Source: Branchiostoma floridae (taxonomy: Eukaryota; Chordata; Leptocardii; Amphioxiformes; Branchiostomatidae). From it: 64,000 nucleotides of DNA. The position numbers and the translations under genes are program-made. A model generated the notes under the pieces. That model worked only from the letters and a program-made list of their open reading frames with translations. It had not been told where the DNA came from and ran no database searches. Of this stretch, positions 1 to 13,326 are shown one piece after another; the first letter of the stretch is position 1, and every line of letters starts with the position of its first letter. The DNA lies in NCBI RefSeq assembly GCF_000003815.2, contig NC_049979.1:354036-418035 (forward strand). Direction: 5' to 3'.

Positions 1-2110
1 CTTTTAACTTTCTCATTTAGATGACGTAGCGATGAGTTTGGTCGAAGTTGGTTTAGTTTATTGTCTATGGTATTTCAAATTATGTCAATAGAGTGGAAAA
101 CCCGCCTCTAGTCTAGGAGGTAGGAGATAGCGGATTCCCCTGACTTTATGGTACTCTGACGTCATCAGGCTTTGATGTCTGTTAAATTTGAGACTAGTAA
201 TATGTAGCGGAGATACTCTGGTGTTAACAGACTGAGTTTGGTTGAAGTTGTATGTTTAGTTTATTGTAAATGAATCTTTTAATTAGGACAATAGGGTGGA
301 AAACCCGCCTTGACTTCCTAGGCCTTCTGACCGCATATGTCAACTATATGGCACCCCAACGTCATCAGGCTTTGATGTCTGTTAAATTTGAGACAAGTAA
401 TATATAGCATAGGCACTTCGGTGTAAACAGAAGTCGTTTGGTTGAAGTTGTATGTTTAGTTTATTGTGTTTTAATCTTTTAATAAGGGCAATAGGGTGGA
501 AAACCCGCCTGGACTGCCTTCTGACCGCATATGTAAACTTTATTGCACCCTGACGTCATCCGGCTTTGTTGTCTGTTAAATTTCAGACTAGTAATATATA
601 GCATAGGCACTTCGGTGTAAACAGAAGGAGTTTGGTTGAAGTTGTACGTTTAGTTTATTGTGTATGAATCTTTTAATTAGGACAATATAGTGGAAAACCC
701 GCCCTGACTTCCTTTTGACCGCATATGTCAACTTTATGGCACCCTGACCTCATCAGGCTTTCATGTCTGTTAAATTTGAGACTAGTAATATGTAGCGGAG
801 ATATTCTGGTGTTAACAGACTGAGTTTGGTTGAAGTTGTATGTTTATTAGTTTATTGTGTATGAATCTTTTAATTAGGACAATAGGGTGGAAAACCCGCC
901 TGGACTTCCTTCTGACCGCATATGTCAACTATATGGCACCCTGATGTCATCAGGCTTTGATGTCTGTTAAATTTGAGACTAGTAATATATAGCATAGGCA
1001 CTTCAAGCAAACTCCTTCAGTTTACACGCGAAGTTGTATGTTTAGTTTATTGTGTATGATTTTATTAATTAGGTCACTAGTGTGGAAAAATCTTAACGAC
1101 TTCTTTCTAACCGCATATGTCAACTTTATGGTACTCTGACGTCATCACGCCTTGATGTCTGCTAAATTTGAGACTAGTAATATGTAGCATAGGCACTTCG
1201 GTGTAAACAGACGGAGTTTGGTTGAAGTTGTATGTTTGGTGTATTGGACAATAGAGTGGAAAACCCGCCCTGACTTCCTTTTGACCGCATATGTCAACTT
1301 TATGGCACCCTGACGTCATCAGGCTTTGATGTCTGTTAAATATTGAGACTGGCAATATATAGCATAGGCACTTCGGTGTAAACAGAAGGAGTTTGGTTGA
1401 AGTTGTTTGTTTAGTTAAATGTGTATTAATTTTTTTAATTAGGACAATAGGGTGGAAAACAAGCCCTGACTTCCTTCTCACCGCATATGTCAACTTTATG
1501 GCACTCTGACGTCAACACGCCTTGATGTCTGTTAAATTTGAGACTAGTAATATATAGCATAAGCACTTCGGTGTAAATAGAAGGAGTTTGGTTGAAGTTG
1601 TATGTTTAGTTTATTGTGTATGATTTTATTAATTAGGTCAATAGTGTGGAAAATCCGCCACGACTTCTTTCTAACCGCATATGTCAACTTTATGGTACTC
1701 TGACGTCATCACGCCTTGATGTCTGCTAAATTTGAGACTAGTAATATGTAGCATAGGTGCTCCGGTGTAAACAGAAGGAGTTTGGTTGAAGTTGTATGTT
1801 TAGTTTATAGGACAATAGAGTGGAAAACCCGCCCTGACTTTCCTTCTGACCGCATATGTTAACTTTATGGCACCCTGACGTCATCATGCTTTGTTGTCTG
1901 TTGAATTTGTCACATGGACTACGTAGCGGATACACTTCGGTTAGAACAGAAGGAGTTTGGTCGAAGTTGTATGTTTAGTTTATTGTTTAATTGGGTCAAT
2001 AGAATGGCAAACTCGCCCCATCTGTCTCCCGATCGCATATGTCAACTTAATGGCAACGCTGTGATGTCTGTTAAATCTGTGCGTCACTTTAATCTTAGTT
2101 GCCCGCTCTC
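1..2110. repeat. Tandem satellite, unit about 195 bp, about 11 copies
   Basis: The landmark GTGGAAAA recurs near 93, 297, 497, 691, 888, 1082, 1257, 1452, 1647 and 1821, with a degenerate copy near 2004. The period is about 195 bp, and two shorter units of about 175 bp carry internal deletions. Each unit also carries a segment resembling GACGTCATCAGGC. The array starts before the window. Short ORFs that cross it on both strands are by-products of the periodicity; I see no gene. Confidence 0.95.
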
Positions 2111-3417
2111 TAATACTGATTATCACTTAGGCCCGCTGTGGGTCGTTAATCAAATCATGTAAAATTTTATTGGTTTTGTAAAACGTAGGGTTTTTCAAGA
2201 CCCTATTTGCTTTTCTGCTAGTGATTTGGCGGTAGTTCATGAGATTGTCGCTAGGTTTTGTTTTCTAATGTCTAATTTGCACTTTATAGATGAAATGTTA
2301 CTTTCTAATATCATCTATATGTGAATTCACATTTGATGAGTTGTTACAGAAGATTTGAAGCAATATCCGATATGCATTGAGTGCCATGGACGCTTTGGGG
2401 CGAATTTTGGAAATTTCAGTTCCTTCGAATCGGTATCTGAATGGGTAGCTATGTTCGGTCTTATCACGAATCGGCGGCTGAATGGGCGGCTACGAAAGGG
2501 CGGATGAATAGGCGGCCAACTTCAGCTTGGTGACCCTTCGACCCTACCAGAAAGGAGAGCCACCTTGCGATTACTTCCGTCAGATACTTTGCATTTGGAC
2601 ATTGTTGACGTGTAACCTGGTAAACGTTACGGGAATACTGTGTTCAAGACGCAAGTAGTAGTTACGTCGCACCAAGGAGCTTTTACCTTGGTCGCACATA
2701 GAAATGTTCACATTACAGCATCATGGATTGCATCAATCGCTTTAATCGGTAGATGTCGCATGTGAGTGTCTCATACTAGTATCAGTGATGACAGCATCAA
2801 CACGCTGTATATTGAAAGACATAATGTTGATTTCACAACGACTGAATAAAATTATGATATGCCTAATTTTGTATAGTCAAAAGCCTAATACTTAAAGCTT
2901 TCACAATGCAATCATTCAGCAACAGTGTAACTTTAACGTAAAGAATCCCGAAAATATTAAATACTAGTACTCCCATGCGGTTTTTGCTGACGTTCCACGC
3001 TCAACAGATGACCCGGCAACTTGGTGGTTTGTGACATGTACTGTTTTTACAATTTTTCATTCAAATGTTCCGTTCAAAATACCTCACGGGGCGTTGCTAT
3101 CACTCTTTATGTCTTGGTAACGGTTTACACAAACACATTGTGTCCCAACTACAGGAACACAAGGTGTGTATGTCCATCTCTGTATGTCCCAACTGAGCAC
3201 GAGACAGTTGTCGCTCATGCATGGCTGCCAATTTATTCATTTGACCACTGCTGTCAAACCAAGGAGGTTGAATCCTTGGTCAAACATATCATCTATTGTT
3301 AGAGTAGAGTAGAGTAGAGTATACCAGATTTAACATTCGTCAATTACTAAGTAAAATAACAGAATTCAATTCCTTTGATAGAAATTTGGATGTAGGATAC
3401 CCAGCCAACTTGTCAGG
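2111..3417. other. Gene-free stretch upstream of the MAJIN homolog
   Basis: I found no exon-like ORF with splice signals here. An AGAGT microsatellite (about four units) lies at 3301-3321. The promoter and any 5' untranslated exon of the MAJIN homolog should be in this stretch, but I see no TATA box or other element I could defend. Confidence 0.5.
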
Positions 3418-6400
3418 ATGTCTAAACTGGAAACATTCAAGTTGCCGAACCAGGACACTCGGCTCATCAAGTGTAACAACACAGTCTACAAGTTCAAGCT
3501 GCAGTACAGAGATGGGTAAGAGCATACGTCATATAAGTGCTATAAATCATTGTTTTAGACATTGTTTTAGTACAGTTGGCTTGTTTCTGTTAAAAGATAT
3601 TATGTAATATGAAATGAATGGCATCACATTTGATTTCACCAATCACTTTGTACATTGCAGTGATCCAAAGGTATACCTACAACAAGATTTTTTTGCAGGG
3701 AACAGCCTATCAATGACCACTTCCTATCACATTACAACACCCTGCTCAATGACACTGTAACTTGTAATACTGTGAACTGTTTAATGTGCCCACATTATGT
3801 AAAGATAAAGCAAACAGTAAACTACTGGCAAGCCAGTATCTTTACTCCAATGTTCAGGTCGGAAAATGTTTGACTGTAGACTGAAGCATTTTTTTCTACA
3901 ATCTCAGGTCCAACCGACTCCCCTGTGATGTAGCCACCATGCAGCAGGAGATGGAGGTACACAGTTCAGTTCATCAGTACAAATGTAATCGCATTCCCAT
4001 ACGATATGAAGCAATCTTAGATCAAGCAAGTCTATCGTAGATATGACACGTAAGAGAGGTACAAGAGGAACCAACAAAAATCACGTGCTCCATCTTTTCA
4101 GTCAGGTAGTAAATTTATCATTTTTTTCACCGGCATCCTGTGTTATAATATTATGCCTTATTTATCTTTCAGAATGTGGTTCGCTGTTTGTTACAAATGA
4201 AGGAAGACCTACACCCTGTTCGTACAGACCACTTTGTCATCTATCCATGTATCCTTTTGTATTGCAAGAAGGCAGCAGCTCTGACTCTATGTTGGGATAG
4301 GTTTCTGCTGGGGCAGCAAATTGAGCAATATGTGAGTCAATTGTGATAGACTAGCCATGTCTTGAGCACCAGTAGAATCTGTTACAAAATTGTGAAAATT
4401 TTTTCCCATTGTTTGGATCTTAACATGTGCATAGTTATTACAGCCGGTGTCAATGGGTGGCTGTAACTGAAGAGTGTGATACATGTATCATCATTTTTCT
4501 GTGGAAATATATTGTACAATTATTACCACTTAACAAACCTTATCAGAAGTTATAAAATAGTAGTTTATCAACTACTGTAAATGCATTTAAGTTTGCGGGG
4601 ATTTAATTTCGCGGTTGCAGGAAAAAGGACTTTTCGCGTTGGTTTGAAATTCGCAGTGAAGAGGCTACAGCAAAAACCGCGAACATTAAACCACTGCAAA
4701 AGTTTCTGCATTTACAGTAAATTGTCGTTGCTTTGCCATACTGCTGCAATAGAGCAAAGAAATTTTTAAAAAAGTGTAAGGGTTACTTAGATGGCTTGCC
4801 ACTGTAGTATTAGCACCTTCACCCTGGTACAGACAAACGGTCCTGGGGGACAGCAGGAAAGCTGAAGTTCTACCAGGGTCAGACAGAGCTGCAGGCGTAC
4901 CCCTATGTGCTGTATGTGTACGTGGAGCCCACCTGTAAGGTCCAGGCTCAGGCCCAGAAGTGTTCGTCAGACCCAACATTTCCTGCTGTGGGTGATGGTG
5001 ATGATGACAAGAATGAAGAAGTGCATGAGGGGAGGGAGACACACAGGGTAGGCTGATACCCTTTGACACAATGTTGTTCACTTTTACTTATAATTTAGTT
5101 ATATAGCATGGATAAGAAGTGCATAAGCATATATCATGAATTGTTTATTTGCTTGCTTATTTGTTTAATGAATTTTTATCTGCTCAAAATTTGACATTGT
5201 CCAATGTGAAATCAATATGCCAATTATAAAATAAAGTGTGATAATTCCTCCTGTCTTGTTACCTGCAGAGACATAAACCTAAACTAACCCAGGCTGACAT
5301 CCATGAAGTTTTGAACACAGAGTTTGGACATGTCTTCACTCCGCCTCCGAAGAAGGTGAAAAGGTGTGTCACTGGAACTCTTAGTTGTCAATCAGAGCGT
5401 GTGCAATTAGATTTCTCCTGGTTTTCTGATGAATGGCAACATTATCTGTAGTTCCTGCTTTTATTTATCTTTTTCTTTGTCAATCTTTTAGGATAATCCC
5501 TTCAGTCCTTGCTATAGCCTTTCTTCCACTGTTACCTTTGTTGAATAGCAATTTTGCTGACAATAATTTTGCAAAACTGGTTAAGATACGTTATACCTCT
5601 GTTAAATTTTGTGCAATTGTTTCTACTTACTTAATAGTGTGTTAATGATGATACACAGAGAACAAAACTTGCACTTTGGTAGCTGATATTCCACCAGCTT
5701 GATAGAGTCCCACACAGAACCACCCATTATAGTATATAAAGCACAATTTTTTTTTCTTTATAGGAAACATATAAGACAGAATAATGTGAAAGAAAGGCAC
5801 CCGACGGCTCAAGAACCAGAAGCCATTGGCCAGAATAAGGTATGGTTCAAAGATCTGTTTCAACATCCTTAAAGAATCAATCTGAAAACATTCAGCCTTC
5901 ATACATTTTGGAGCTGATGTATTTACAAAGAGACTGGTCAAGAAGGTTACTCACAGTTGATGCTGCAGAAACAATATCTGTGCTTTTCTAGTTTTAAAGT
6001 TTATACAAATACCTGTACCTATGTTATTCTATCCATTGTTTTCTCCCCTCCAACATGTAGGAAAGACCTGTAACTCCGCCAGAAGGGATACCTCCAGGAC
6101 CTATACCTCCAGCAGAAGAGATGCCCCCCGGCCCCAGCAGTGTGCCGACCCGGAGCACCAGCAGGAAGGCCTACAGGCTGGGGAGGAGGCACAGGAGCGT
6201 AGACACGCCCATCAGTGGGCGCCCAAGGAGGGGTGAGTCAGCTTGTCTCTACCGGAGATTTCAGTTTGTGTAGGAGAAAATGGTTAAAGGTGAAACAAGG
6301 GTTGGTTTTTAAAAACACCCCGGCGACGTTAGGTAGATGATAATGTTGAAAATCAGTATCTTTATCAACATAAGTAATAAGAAAATGTAATACATCTATT

Positions 6401-9400
6401 GGATTTCATAACAGTACTTTAAACACACGGCGGATGTAACAGAGAAAGAGGGAAACATCTATTGATGACAATTATGCAAATTGAAGACCCCATTTGCATT
6501 ACTAATAAGAAAATGGAAAGTTCCATAATGGTGTATTATAGTAATGCCGTCTCCGCTACGGCTCACGAAAAATTGGAAGGCCTGACTAAAATTCACTTAC
6601 GGAAAATAATCACTTCCTCCGTATGATTTACATCAAATGAAATAGATTCCCTGCGAATTATGGGAAATCAAAATAGCCTGACCAGGCCTTACGGGAAGGA
6701 GCATACAGACCCTAGGTAATTGTCAGTTGTCTACGTTTTGACAACTATGCCCCTACAGTTCCAGAATCAGTTAGAGGGCTCAAACCTGCCCCAACAGAAG
6801 CTATCTGCCACTTAAATGACAAGACCATATCATGTTCAGGACAAGATTGTTATCAACGCCGTTCAACGGTTGGCGTTCCCTAGAAAAATTAGAAGTTTGT
6901 AAAGTTATGATTGTAACGCAAAGACACGATGCATATGGATCCAAATGTATGAGATAAAGTGAAACATTTAGAAAAGAACTAGACTTGAGCAGGGTGTTGT
7001 GTTGTCATTACAGTTAGAGAAGGAATGGGGAGTAAGGGGGAACGTAGTTTATATATAGGTAAAATTGGGGCCCCCGATATGTCGACACAAATCTAAATCC
7101 GAACAGAGGACAAAGGGATAAGGAATTTAGTACTATCCCGAGATGCTTTGCGAGAGGAAGGGTCTAAATACAGAGCACACCATATGCTCTCACTCGAGTT
7201 TAGCCAAGCGGGGAGTAGAAGGACGAGCCCGGAGCCCTGAACTACAGGATATAGGAGACGGGTAGTTATTTAAGAAAAGCAAGAGTGAGATAGAGAAGGC
7301 GTCCGCACAGTCATATACTTGGTCAACTTGCCACTGTACAGACCTTTGGAATTGGCCCTGATATATCGTATTCACATTAATTCCGGAAATGACCTCCTAT
7401 TTTGCATAATTTGTATTTCATTTTGTACAACATTCATTTCATTTGTCTAAGCTACATACAGACCAAAAATCATGAAAATCCGTTATTTCTTTCTTTAGTA
7501 ATCGTCTTCGGAAAGTTTTGACAAAAATTAGATGCAATTTCAACACCAATCGCTGGGGGCCCAAAAGTATGCCCTTCTTTCCTAGCACAACAGCTATCTA
7601 CCAACCATCAATCGTAACCACGGCTTATTCAGAACACGAGATATAAAAAAAAAAACATGTTTCGCTGCAGTTCCAAGTGAAGCCGTTATGGGCCGAAGAT
7701 TCCCGTAATTATTTCCGTTTTTGTCACACGCCACCAACACAGCAAAATCATTCACCATTCAGCAACAGTTCTTTAGTTATCTTGAGTTGACACAAACAAT
7801 CACAGACATACATACACAGGTGAAAATATTACACCCATGAATATTTCAAAGGGTAATAAAGCTGCTTGTCACCATGTAAACAACACGTATCGTAGCATGA
7901 ACATGAACATACTATTACCCAGTATTTGTGTCTTATCTATTACCTGTAATATCTTTTCTGCAAGAAATAGAAAGTTTCTGTATTTCAGTTTAATAAAAAA
8001 AAACTGCTTTGATGGTGAACCCTTGTAGGTCTTTTACGTGATCTATGAGAATTCTTACGTTTGAGCCCCGCGAGCACGCACTGACATGTACGTGTAAGTA
8101 GTGCGTGCTCGGAGTCATGTTTGAACCCCGTTTGAGCGTGCGTGCTCTGAGTCATGTGACCTTCGTTTTGCTAACTATAGACAAGCGTCCCGGGGCACTC
8201 TGTCCCAGTTCTCCCGCCTGATACAAACAAAATGCCGCTAGTCGAAGCAGTGTTTTTCCCGAGGATGATGTTGGTGCACGTAGCCGGGCCAGTAGTTTCG
8301 CCTCAAGGTATCTGGAAGACGAGGAACCACCCCAGGTTAGTGAAAATCGGTACCGGAAAGTTGGTCTAAACGATGCTTTTTTTGCATAGAATAAGGCGGA
8401 ACTCGGAAGCGATTTGTAGTACCGGTTACTGTTAAATACACCGCAATTTTATGACACATTTTCGTCTGCACTTGTACCCCAATATGCCTCATAATTCAAG
8501 GACTATTATAATGCCGACTTCGTGTACAAGAGTTTTTGTTCTCGGCGATGTGTTGTTGATTATCTCTCCTGGTGATTTGCGCGAAAACAAAAAACAACAA
8601 AAAACAAGTTACTTGTAATCTATCCCGACTCGGTCATTCAACAGTATTGTTGGGTGTGTAACAAAGCCCATCACTTGCCCCATTTCAACTTTTGGGATGT
8701 CCATAGACCAAGAATGCATGATCATGCATGCATGATCTGTGTATATTATTTTATTTTTTCTTCGGGTTTGGCAGAAATTTCTTGGGAGAAAAGAAGAAGG
8801 GAATATTATTACCTAACATCCATACTTTTGACGTTTGATCTGTTTCTGTGTTGTTTTATGTTCAAAATTTTATTTGACGTAGAGAAATACAGTTGATACG
8901 TGGTACATCATTCGAACAATAGGTTTATCCATAGGGGATTACGGTATGATCGGGCCACACTCAGGGTGTATACGATTGCAGAGTATAAAAATTGAATTTA
9001 AAGATAGATTTGTTTCTTGGTCTTCAAATTGTGTTCACTGAAACTGTTAATGTCATCTGTGTACAGTCACATTGATTTTGATTCTAGATTACGTAGTATT
9101 CAAGTAGGACTTGTGTTTACTGCAGAACAACATCTGGTTTGTGTAGAACTGGCCCGGATCTAATAGTGGATCTTTGGCCCCCCCGGGGATCAAAGTTGTT
9201 AATTGGATGCAGTCGCTCCCAGGGTCTAACCTACACGTGGGATCCCCACTCACTCCCGCCATCAGATCTTAGGGAGCAGGCTGCATCCTCAGATCAGAGG
9301 TACACAAGCGCTGTCCAAAGTAGTACAAACACGCGAAGGTTTTAGATGTTCGTATTTATTTTTTGTGATATACATATGTATTTGACCAGTGTCAGGATTA

Positions 9401-10836
9401 TGATCGTTGTTTTCTGTGATTTATTGGTTGGTATACAGCTGCCCCAGGTCAGCAGCGGAGGGATGTGAAACGCGGCCCGAAGAGGTCATGGCTTCGTAAG
9501 TACAGTCTAATGTTTGATTATAGCCGTCCTGTACTATGATGGTGATATACACACGTTTTAAGTTTTCCATATATACATGAAATACACCCAAGAAATTGAA
9601 GAATGTGTGTGTCCGGCCGCTGCTGACATCTGCGATTGATTGTGTAATGTTTACTTATTTGCGGACGGAACCTGTGTGATGGAAATATCCCTATCTATTC
9701 AAAAGGATCATACAGAATGACAACAAGGAGGCTTCAGTTAGAAACCTCCATTTTAAACATTTTAGTGTTTTATTAGTTTTTCTTTTCCCTTTAGCAAGAC
9801 GTTTATGAGATGTGTTTTTGGAAGAGTTTGTACGTTTTATTCAATATTCGCACAAGCAACACGCCTAACTGGGGGTAAATATCATTTCATTGATGAATAG
9901 ATGATGATAAAATATTTTTCTCCTTTGGAGTAACAATTATGCACAATGTTATTTCTTGATCTGTTAACGATTGTGGGTTGTCGTGATTTCCCGGACCATC
10001 CGGCATGTCTGGTACTAATTAAGCTGGAATGGCTGCGGGGAGACCGCGTGTGGTCGAGATCAAAACACAAACATACAGTATTCCGTATTTGTGATTTAGC
10101 ATCATAGCTAATCAAAGAGACGGATGGAAACTCATTGAATTCGGGAGAGTTGGAGAGTTTTAGGTCGTATCTTAGAAGAAATGTATATAGCTTGAATAAT
10201 GATTTATCTAATCAAAATCAAATCATGCTCTCAAGAGCTAATTTCCTTAACTGAGAAGAGTTTATAAATATATTGTATTTCATGATGGGACTCTTGGACA
10301 TATGACATACGATACTAAAATTCCTGACATGCATGTAGGAAAAACGGACACACACTATACTATTAGGCTAGCCCCTGATTAAACTTTTTTATATTTAGTA
10401 TATATATATTATGGGAACTTGGTTGCCATGGGCTTTCCTTCGTCTGAGAAGGATAAATCTTCTGTCATATTTGTCAGTGTCTACTTGTATGTTGCTTCTG
10501 TATGTCCGTTGTAATATCGTCTTGTTAGTTCATATTGATTTTTGATTTATTTTGGTTTATTTGTTTAGAGTGATTTGTTGCCCAAAGTCGGAGAAAGTGT
10601 CTCCTATAGCTAGGTTCTGGAGACTTAATATTTGGGCAGCTTGTGCAGACTGGAATATTTGTAACTTGATTAGATGGATACCACAGCTTCTTTGTAAATA
10701 TTTCATTTACTTTGTATCCCATTGTCAGAGACAGTTGAAAGTTTCAATGTTTTGTCCATGTACAGATCAAACCACCGTGGTCTCCAGGGCTCCATCGACT
10801 GCCTTGCTGATGGGAGGACTTAACCGGTCAGTGTGA
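3418..10836 (+). CDS. MAJIN: MAJIN homolog (meiotic telomere membrane anchor), 10 inferred exons
   Basis: Exons inferred from splice sites are 3418-3515, 3908-3956, 4173-4248, 4833-5047, 5269-5363, 5764-5839, 6061-6232, 8181-8335, 9453-9495 and 10766-10836. Every junction keeps phase. The first four exons read as the N-terminal MAJIN core: a start like MSKLETFKLPNQDTR, then VYKFKLQY, a QEMENVVR helix, HFVIYPYK, a Trp, LKFYQG and YPYVLYVYVE. These align in order with the vertebrate core that binds TERB2. In vertebrates, MAJIN with TERB1 and TERB2 ties telomeres to the inner nuclear membrane in meiotic prophase. Exons 5-9 encode a proline- and arginine-rich linker. Exon 8 has an in-frame TGA. 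No transmembrane helix, expected at the MAJIN C terminus, is visible, so the 3' end is unresolved. The first seven exons are the most secure. Confidence 0.75.
4573..4719. mobile_element. Palindromic MITE, TACTGTAAATGCA termini (copy 1)
   Basis: The 147-bp element opens with TACTGTAAATGCA and closes with its exact inverse TGCATTTACAGTA. The interior is full of CGCGGT/ACCGCG motifs. It lies in intron 3 of the MAJIN homolog. Related copies occur at 10967-11179 and 51129-51337. Confidence 0.85.
4833..5047 (+). CDS. MAJIN: MAJIN homolog exon 4, end of the conserved core
   Basis: The acceptor is CTGGTACAG and the donor GTAGGC. The one base left by exon 3 (TATCCAT, then GTATCC) plus AC makes a Tyr codon, so the joined protein reads YPYKRSW, matching the vertebrate spacing to the conserved Trp. 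LKFYQG and YPYVLYVYVE follow, then an acidic, low-complexity stretch. An alternative acceptor 21 bp upstream is also open but would lengthen exon 3 and spoil this match. Confidence 0.75.
6290..7620. repeat. Dispersed repeat, intron 7 of the MAJIN homolog
   Basis: Segments near 6470-6860 and 7380-7600 share ordered phrases with 22540-23080: ATTATGCAAATT, a TTTGCATAAT partner, CAGTTCCAGA, and AAGCTATCTGCCAC followed by a GACC...CATGT block. They are diverged members of one interspersed, non-coding family. No ORF of note is present. Confidence 0.6.
8181..8335 (+). CDS. Candidate MAJIN homolog exon 8 with an in-frame TGA
   Basis: The acceptor is CTAACTATAG and the donor GTTAGT. In the phase inherited from exon 7 the exon is open except for TGA at 8219-8221. 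Beyond it the same frame gives a well-behaved Ser/Asp/Glu-rich stretch ending YLEDEEPPQ, in phase with exon 9. The TGA could be a null allele, a sequencing error, or a sign that a different acceptor or exon skipping is used. Confidence 0.5.
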
Positions 10837-10966
10837 TGTGAGTGAGTGCGCCTGATGAAAGCGCAAACATAGGGATGTAATCAATGCACGACTTGTTGGA
10901 ATATATCAATCAACTAAGGTGATCATGTTGAGATGAGTGTGTGTCCTAAGAGCGACGAAGACAAAA

Positions 10967-11179
10967 TACTGTAAATGCAGAAACTTTCGCGGTGGATTAA
11001 TGTTCGCGGTTTTCGCGGCGGCCGCTTCCCCGCGAATTTAAAACCACCGCGAACATTTTTCCATAACAGTTAGGAGATTACCGTGCATGGTGCTACCGCG
11101 AAATTAAATCCACCGCGAAAAGTCTATTTTCCCGCAACCGCGAAATTAAATCCCCGCGAACTTAAATGCATTTACAGTA
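10967..11179. mobile_element. Palindromic MITE, TACTGTAAATGCA termini (copy 2)
   Basis: The 213-bp element has the same exact 13-bp terminal inverted repeats and CGCGGT-rich interior as copy 1. It is longer because the inverted arms are better preserved. It lies just downstream of the last inferred MAJIN exon. Confidence 0.85.
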
Positions 11180-13137
11180 TCCCTGGCACCCGTAAAGATG
11201 TTCACCATGACTCCACAACCCCGCCACGCCACATACTGCGACTCTTTTCGTTTATTTTCGTTCTCTCTACGTACAGCAGTGCCTACAACATATCTTAGCT
11301 GTGACGAGCATCCAAACAGCCGTACAACGACTGTGTCAAATTTATGAGTTGGCTTTCAATTGGAAGAAACCGCTATTTTCAGTATCAGTGTATCCGTTAA
11401 GTATTTGAAACGGGCGATGTGATCTCTGTGTTTTCTCCCGATCCCAACAGACTGACCATACATACTGGACACGAGTGACAACGTCAAGGTGTTCCTGACA
11501 CCCGTACCTGTGTCCACCAGGACGACGCAGTTCCGCCACAACGTGCACAGGGACTCTTACCACGACAGGGAAAGTCAGTGGAGTCCGTGCAAGTCAGTGA
11601 GACGAGCTGCATCACTGAAGGAGCCGGAATAGACGTCCGTGTGCCTTATAAAGTCGGGAAGGAGCTACAAATCACGCAGAACAGCACCGTCGACAGGAGG
11701 AAGATAATGAGAGGGGAGTGCCAGACCAGTAGCAGATCTAGAATAGCCAATCGATTGCGCTGCTACAACCATAGTGAACCTAAAACTAGTTAGAGAATTC
11801 ACGGACTAGTTTTGAGGTGATTTATACCATTACTGTGCGTTTTAGTGTACTGGGTATACATTGCAGTAGTAGTTGATTGTGCATGTGTATCAAAGAACCG
11901 TACATAAGGTTAACCTCAGCGACGACGGACCGAATCAAACCGGAGATGGATGTAGTAAAGGAGAGAACCGCCATAGGAATGTTCAGTACAATTATTCTGT
12001 ATCCAACCTGTGACCGAAGTTAGCGGGGTCAGCATTATGTAGTAACATCAAAACACTTAAACAGTCTCCCGTGCCAAGTGTACGGAAAACCTTGTCTCTG
12101 CGTCCTTCCTTTATTCTAGCTGTGCTAGTCATAGTCTTCAAAGCAGAATCTAAACAACGTGAAATCCATTGGTTTCATGACTTGTTTGAAATATGTGACT
12201 TATTAACATTTCACAATCAGGCTTTACTTAATATGTATCTTTATAGCCGGTATAACCGCCCTTCGGCGTAACACACCAGCTTCAATTCCAAACGACAATT
12301 ACCTGAAATCACTTCACTTTATATTTTATAGATATCGACATAAAACTGACATATTCGTCTTCATTATTTGTTTTGACCCCGTGAAAGCATATCATCCCAA
12401 AGCTCAAAAGACAAAGGCGAAAACTATTTTTCTACCCTCAAAATCATCCTTTCTATAGCTCCAAACGACAACCACTTGAAGCATTCCATTCCAAATTGCA
12501 AAAAGCACAAGCTTATATAAGAAATAAAAGCTGGGACATATTGATCTTCATTATGATATTCATAAGCATGCGAAACATCGTAACAATCTGTAACAGAGTG
12601 TACTGCCTATGATGTGCAAGGATTGCAGTCATTCCCAGTTATGTGAAAAGACCGTTCCTTAAATCATTAATCCTGACACAAAGAAGACCTAAACAAAGAA
12701 AAATAAACAGCTAGAATGGTCCTCAAATACCACTAACAAAGAACGACACCCCCCGAGTATAGCCAAAAATCAATTCCCAAGGGAATGCGTTCGTGGAATT
12801 TTCTAAATTCTTTCAAAGCGATCGTAATACTGTAGAAAATGCCTCCGCCCCTGAGGCGTCGCCAAAAAAGTGGTGACAATGTTGAAGCCATATCACAGCT
12901 TCTCGAGTTATATTGTCCACAAACAGACACACAAAAATACCAAAACCCGCTACAGAACCCTAGGAAAACGCCATTTTCAAACGTGAACTGCCTTTTCGCA
13001 ACCGCTACACACCTACAAAATATCGCCAAGATCCATCCACAACTTCTCGAGTTATATGATGTTGACCTACATACAGACCCAACAAGCTCTGGGTCCGTCG
13101 ATGTACGAGTAGGTTAGACATCCAGGTAATAAGATAC

Positions 13138-13241
13138 GCCCAAAAAGTAGTTGCTCAAGCAATTGGATATGGTTTTGGAAACTGTCAGACGTTTCCGTTT
13201 CCAAAACCATATCCAGTTGCTTGAGTAACAACTTTTTGGCG
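13138..13241. repeat. Long near-perfect hairpin of about 46-bp arms
   Basis: The left arm 13138-13184 and right arm 13196-13241 are inverse copies sharing the CCATATCCA/GGATATGG core and CCAAAAAGT ends, with a loop of about 11 bp. An imperfect direct repeat resembling AGCTCTGGGTC...CGAT flanks the hairpin at about 13085 and 13244, as expected if the fold-back was inserted and duplicated its target. Confidence 0.85.
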
Positions 13242-13326
13242 AAAGCTCTGGGTCAACCGATTGTATACCCCTCTTCGCAAAGGCAATCAATGAATCTACC
13301 TACTAATCTGGATCTCTGCCCCCCAG

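Larger units (their letters stand above)
10837..13326. other. Gene-poor stretch with MITE and a hairpin
   Basis: The MITE at 10967-11179 and the hairpin at 13138-13241 are listed separately. About 11455-11635 holds an open plus-strand segment of protein-like composition (including NVKVFLTPVPVS) ending in TAG, but with no convincing acceptor, so I do not call it an exon. Sequence at 12270-13130 resembles other interspersed repeats here, with CTCGAGTTAT phrases. I see no confirmed gene. Confidence 0.45.

Noticed and set aside
12733-13117. Overlapping ORFs of about 90-98 codons on both strands
   Set aside because: They lie in sequence resembling interspersed repeats (CTCGAGTTAT blocks), without splice signals or protein-like conservation cues.
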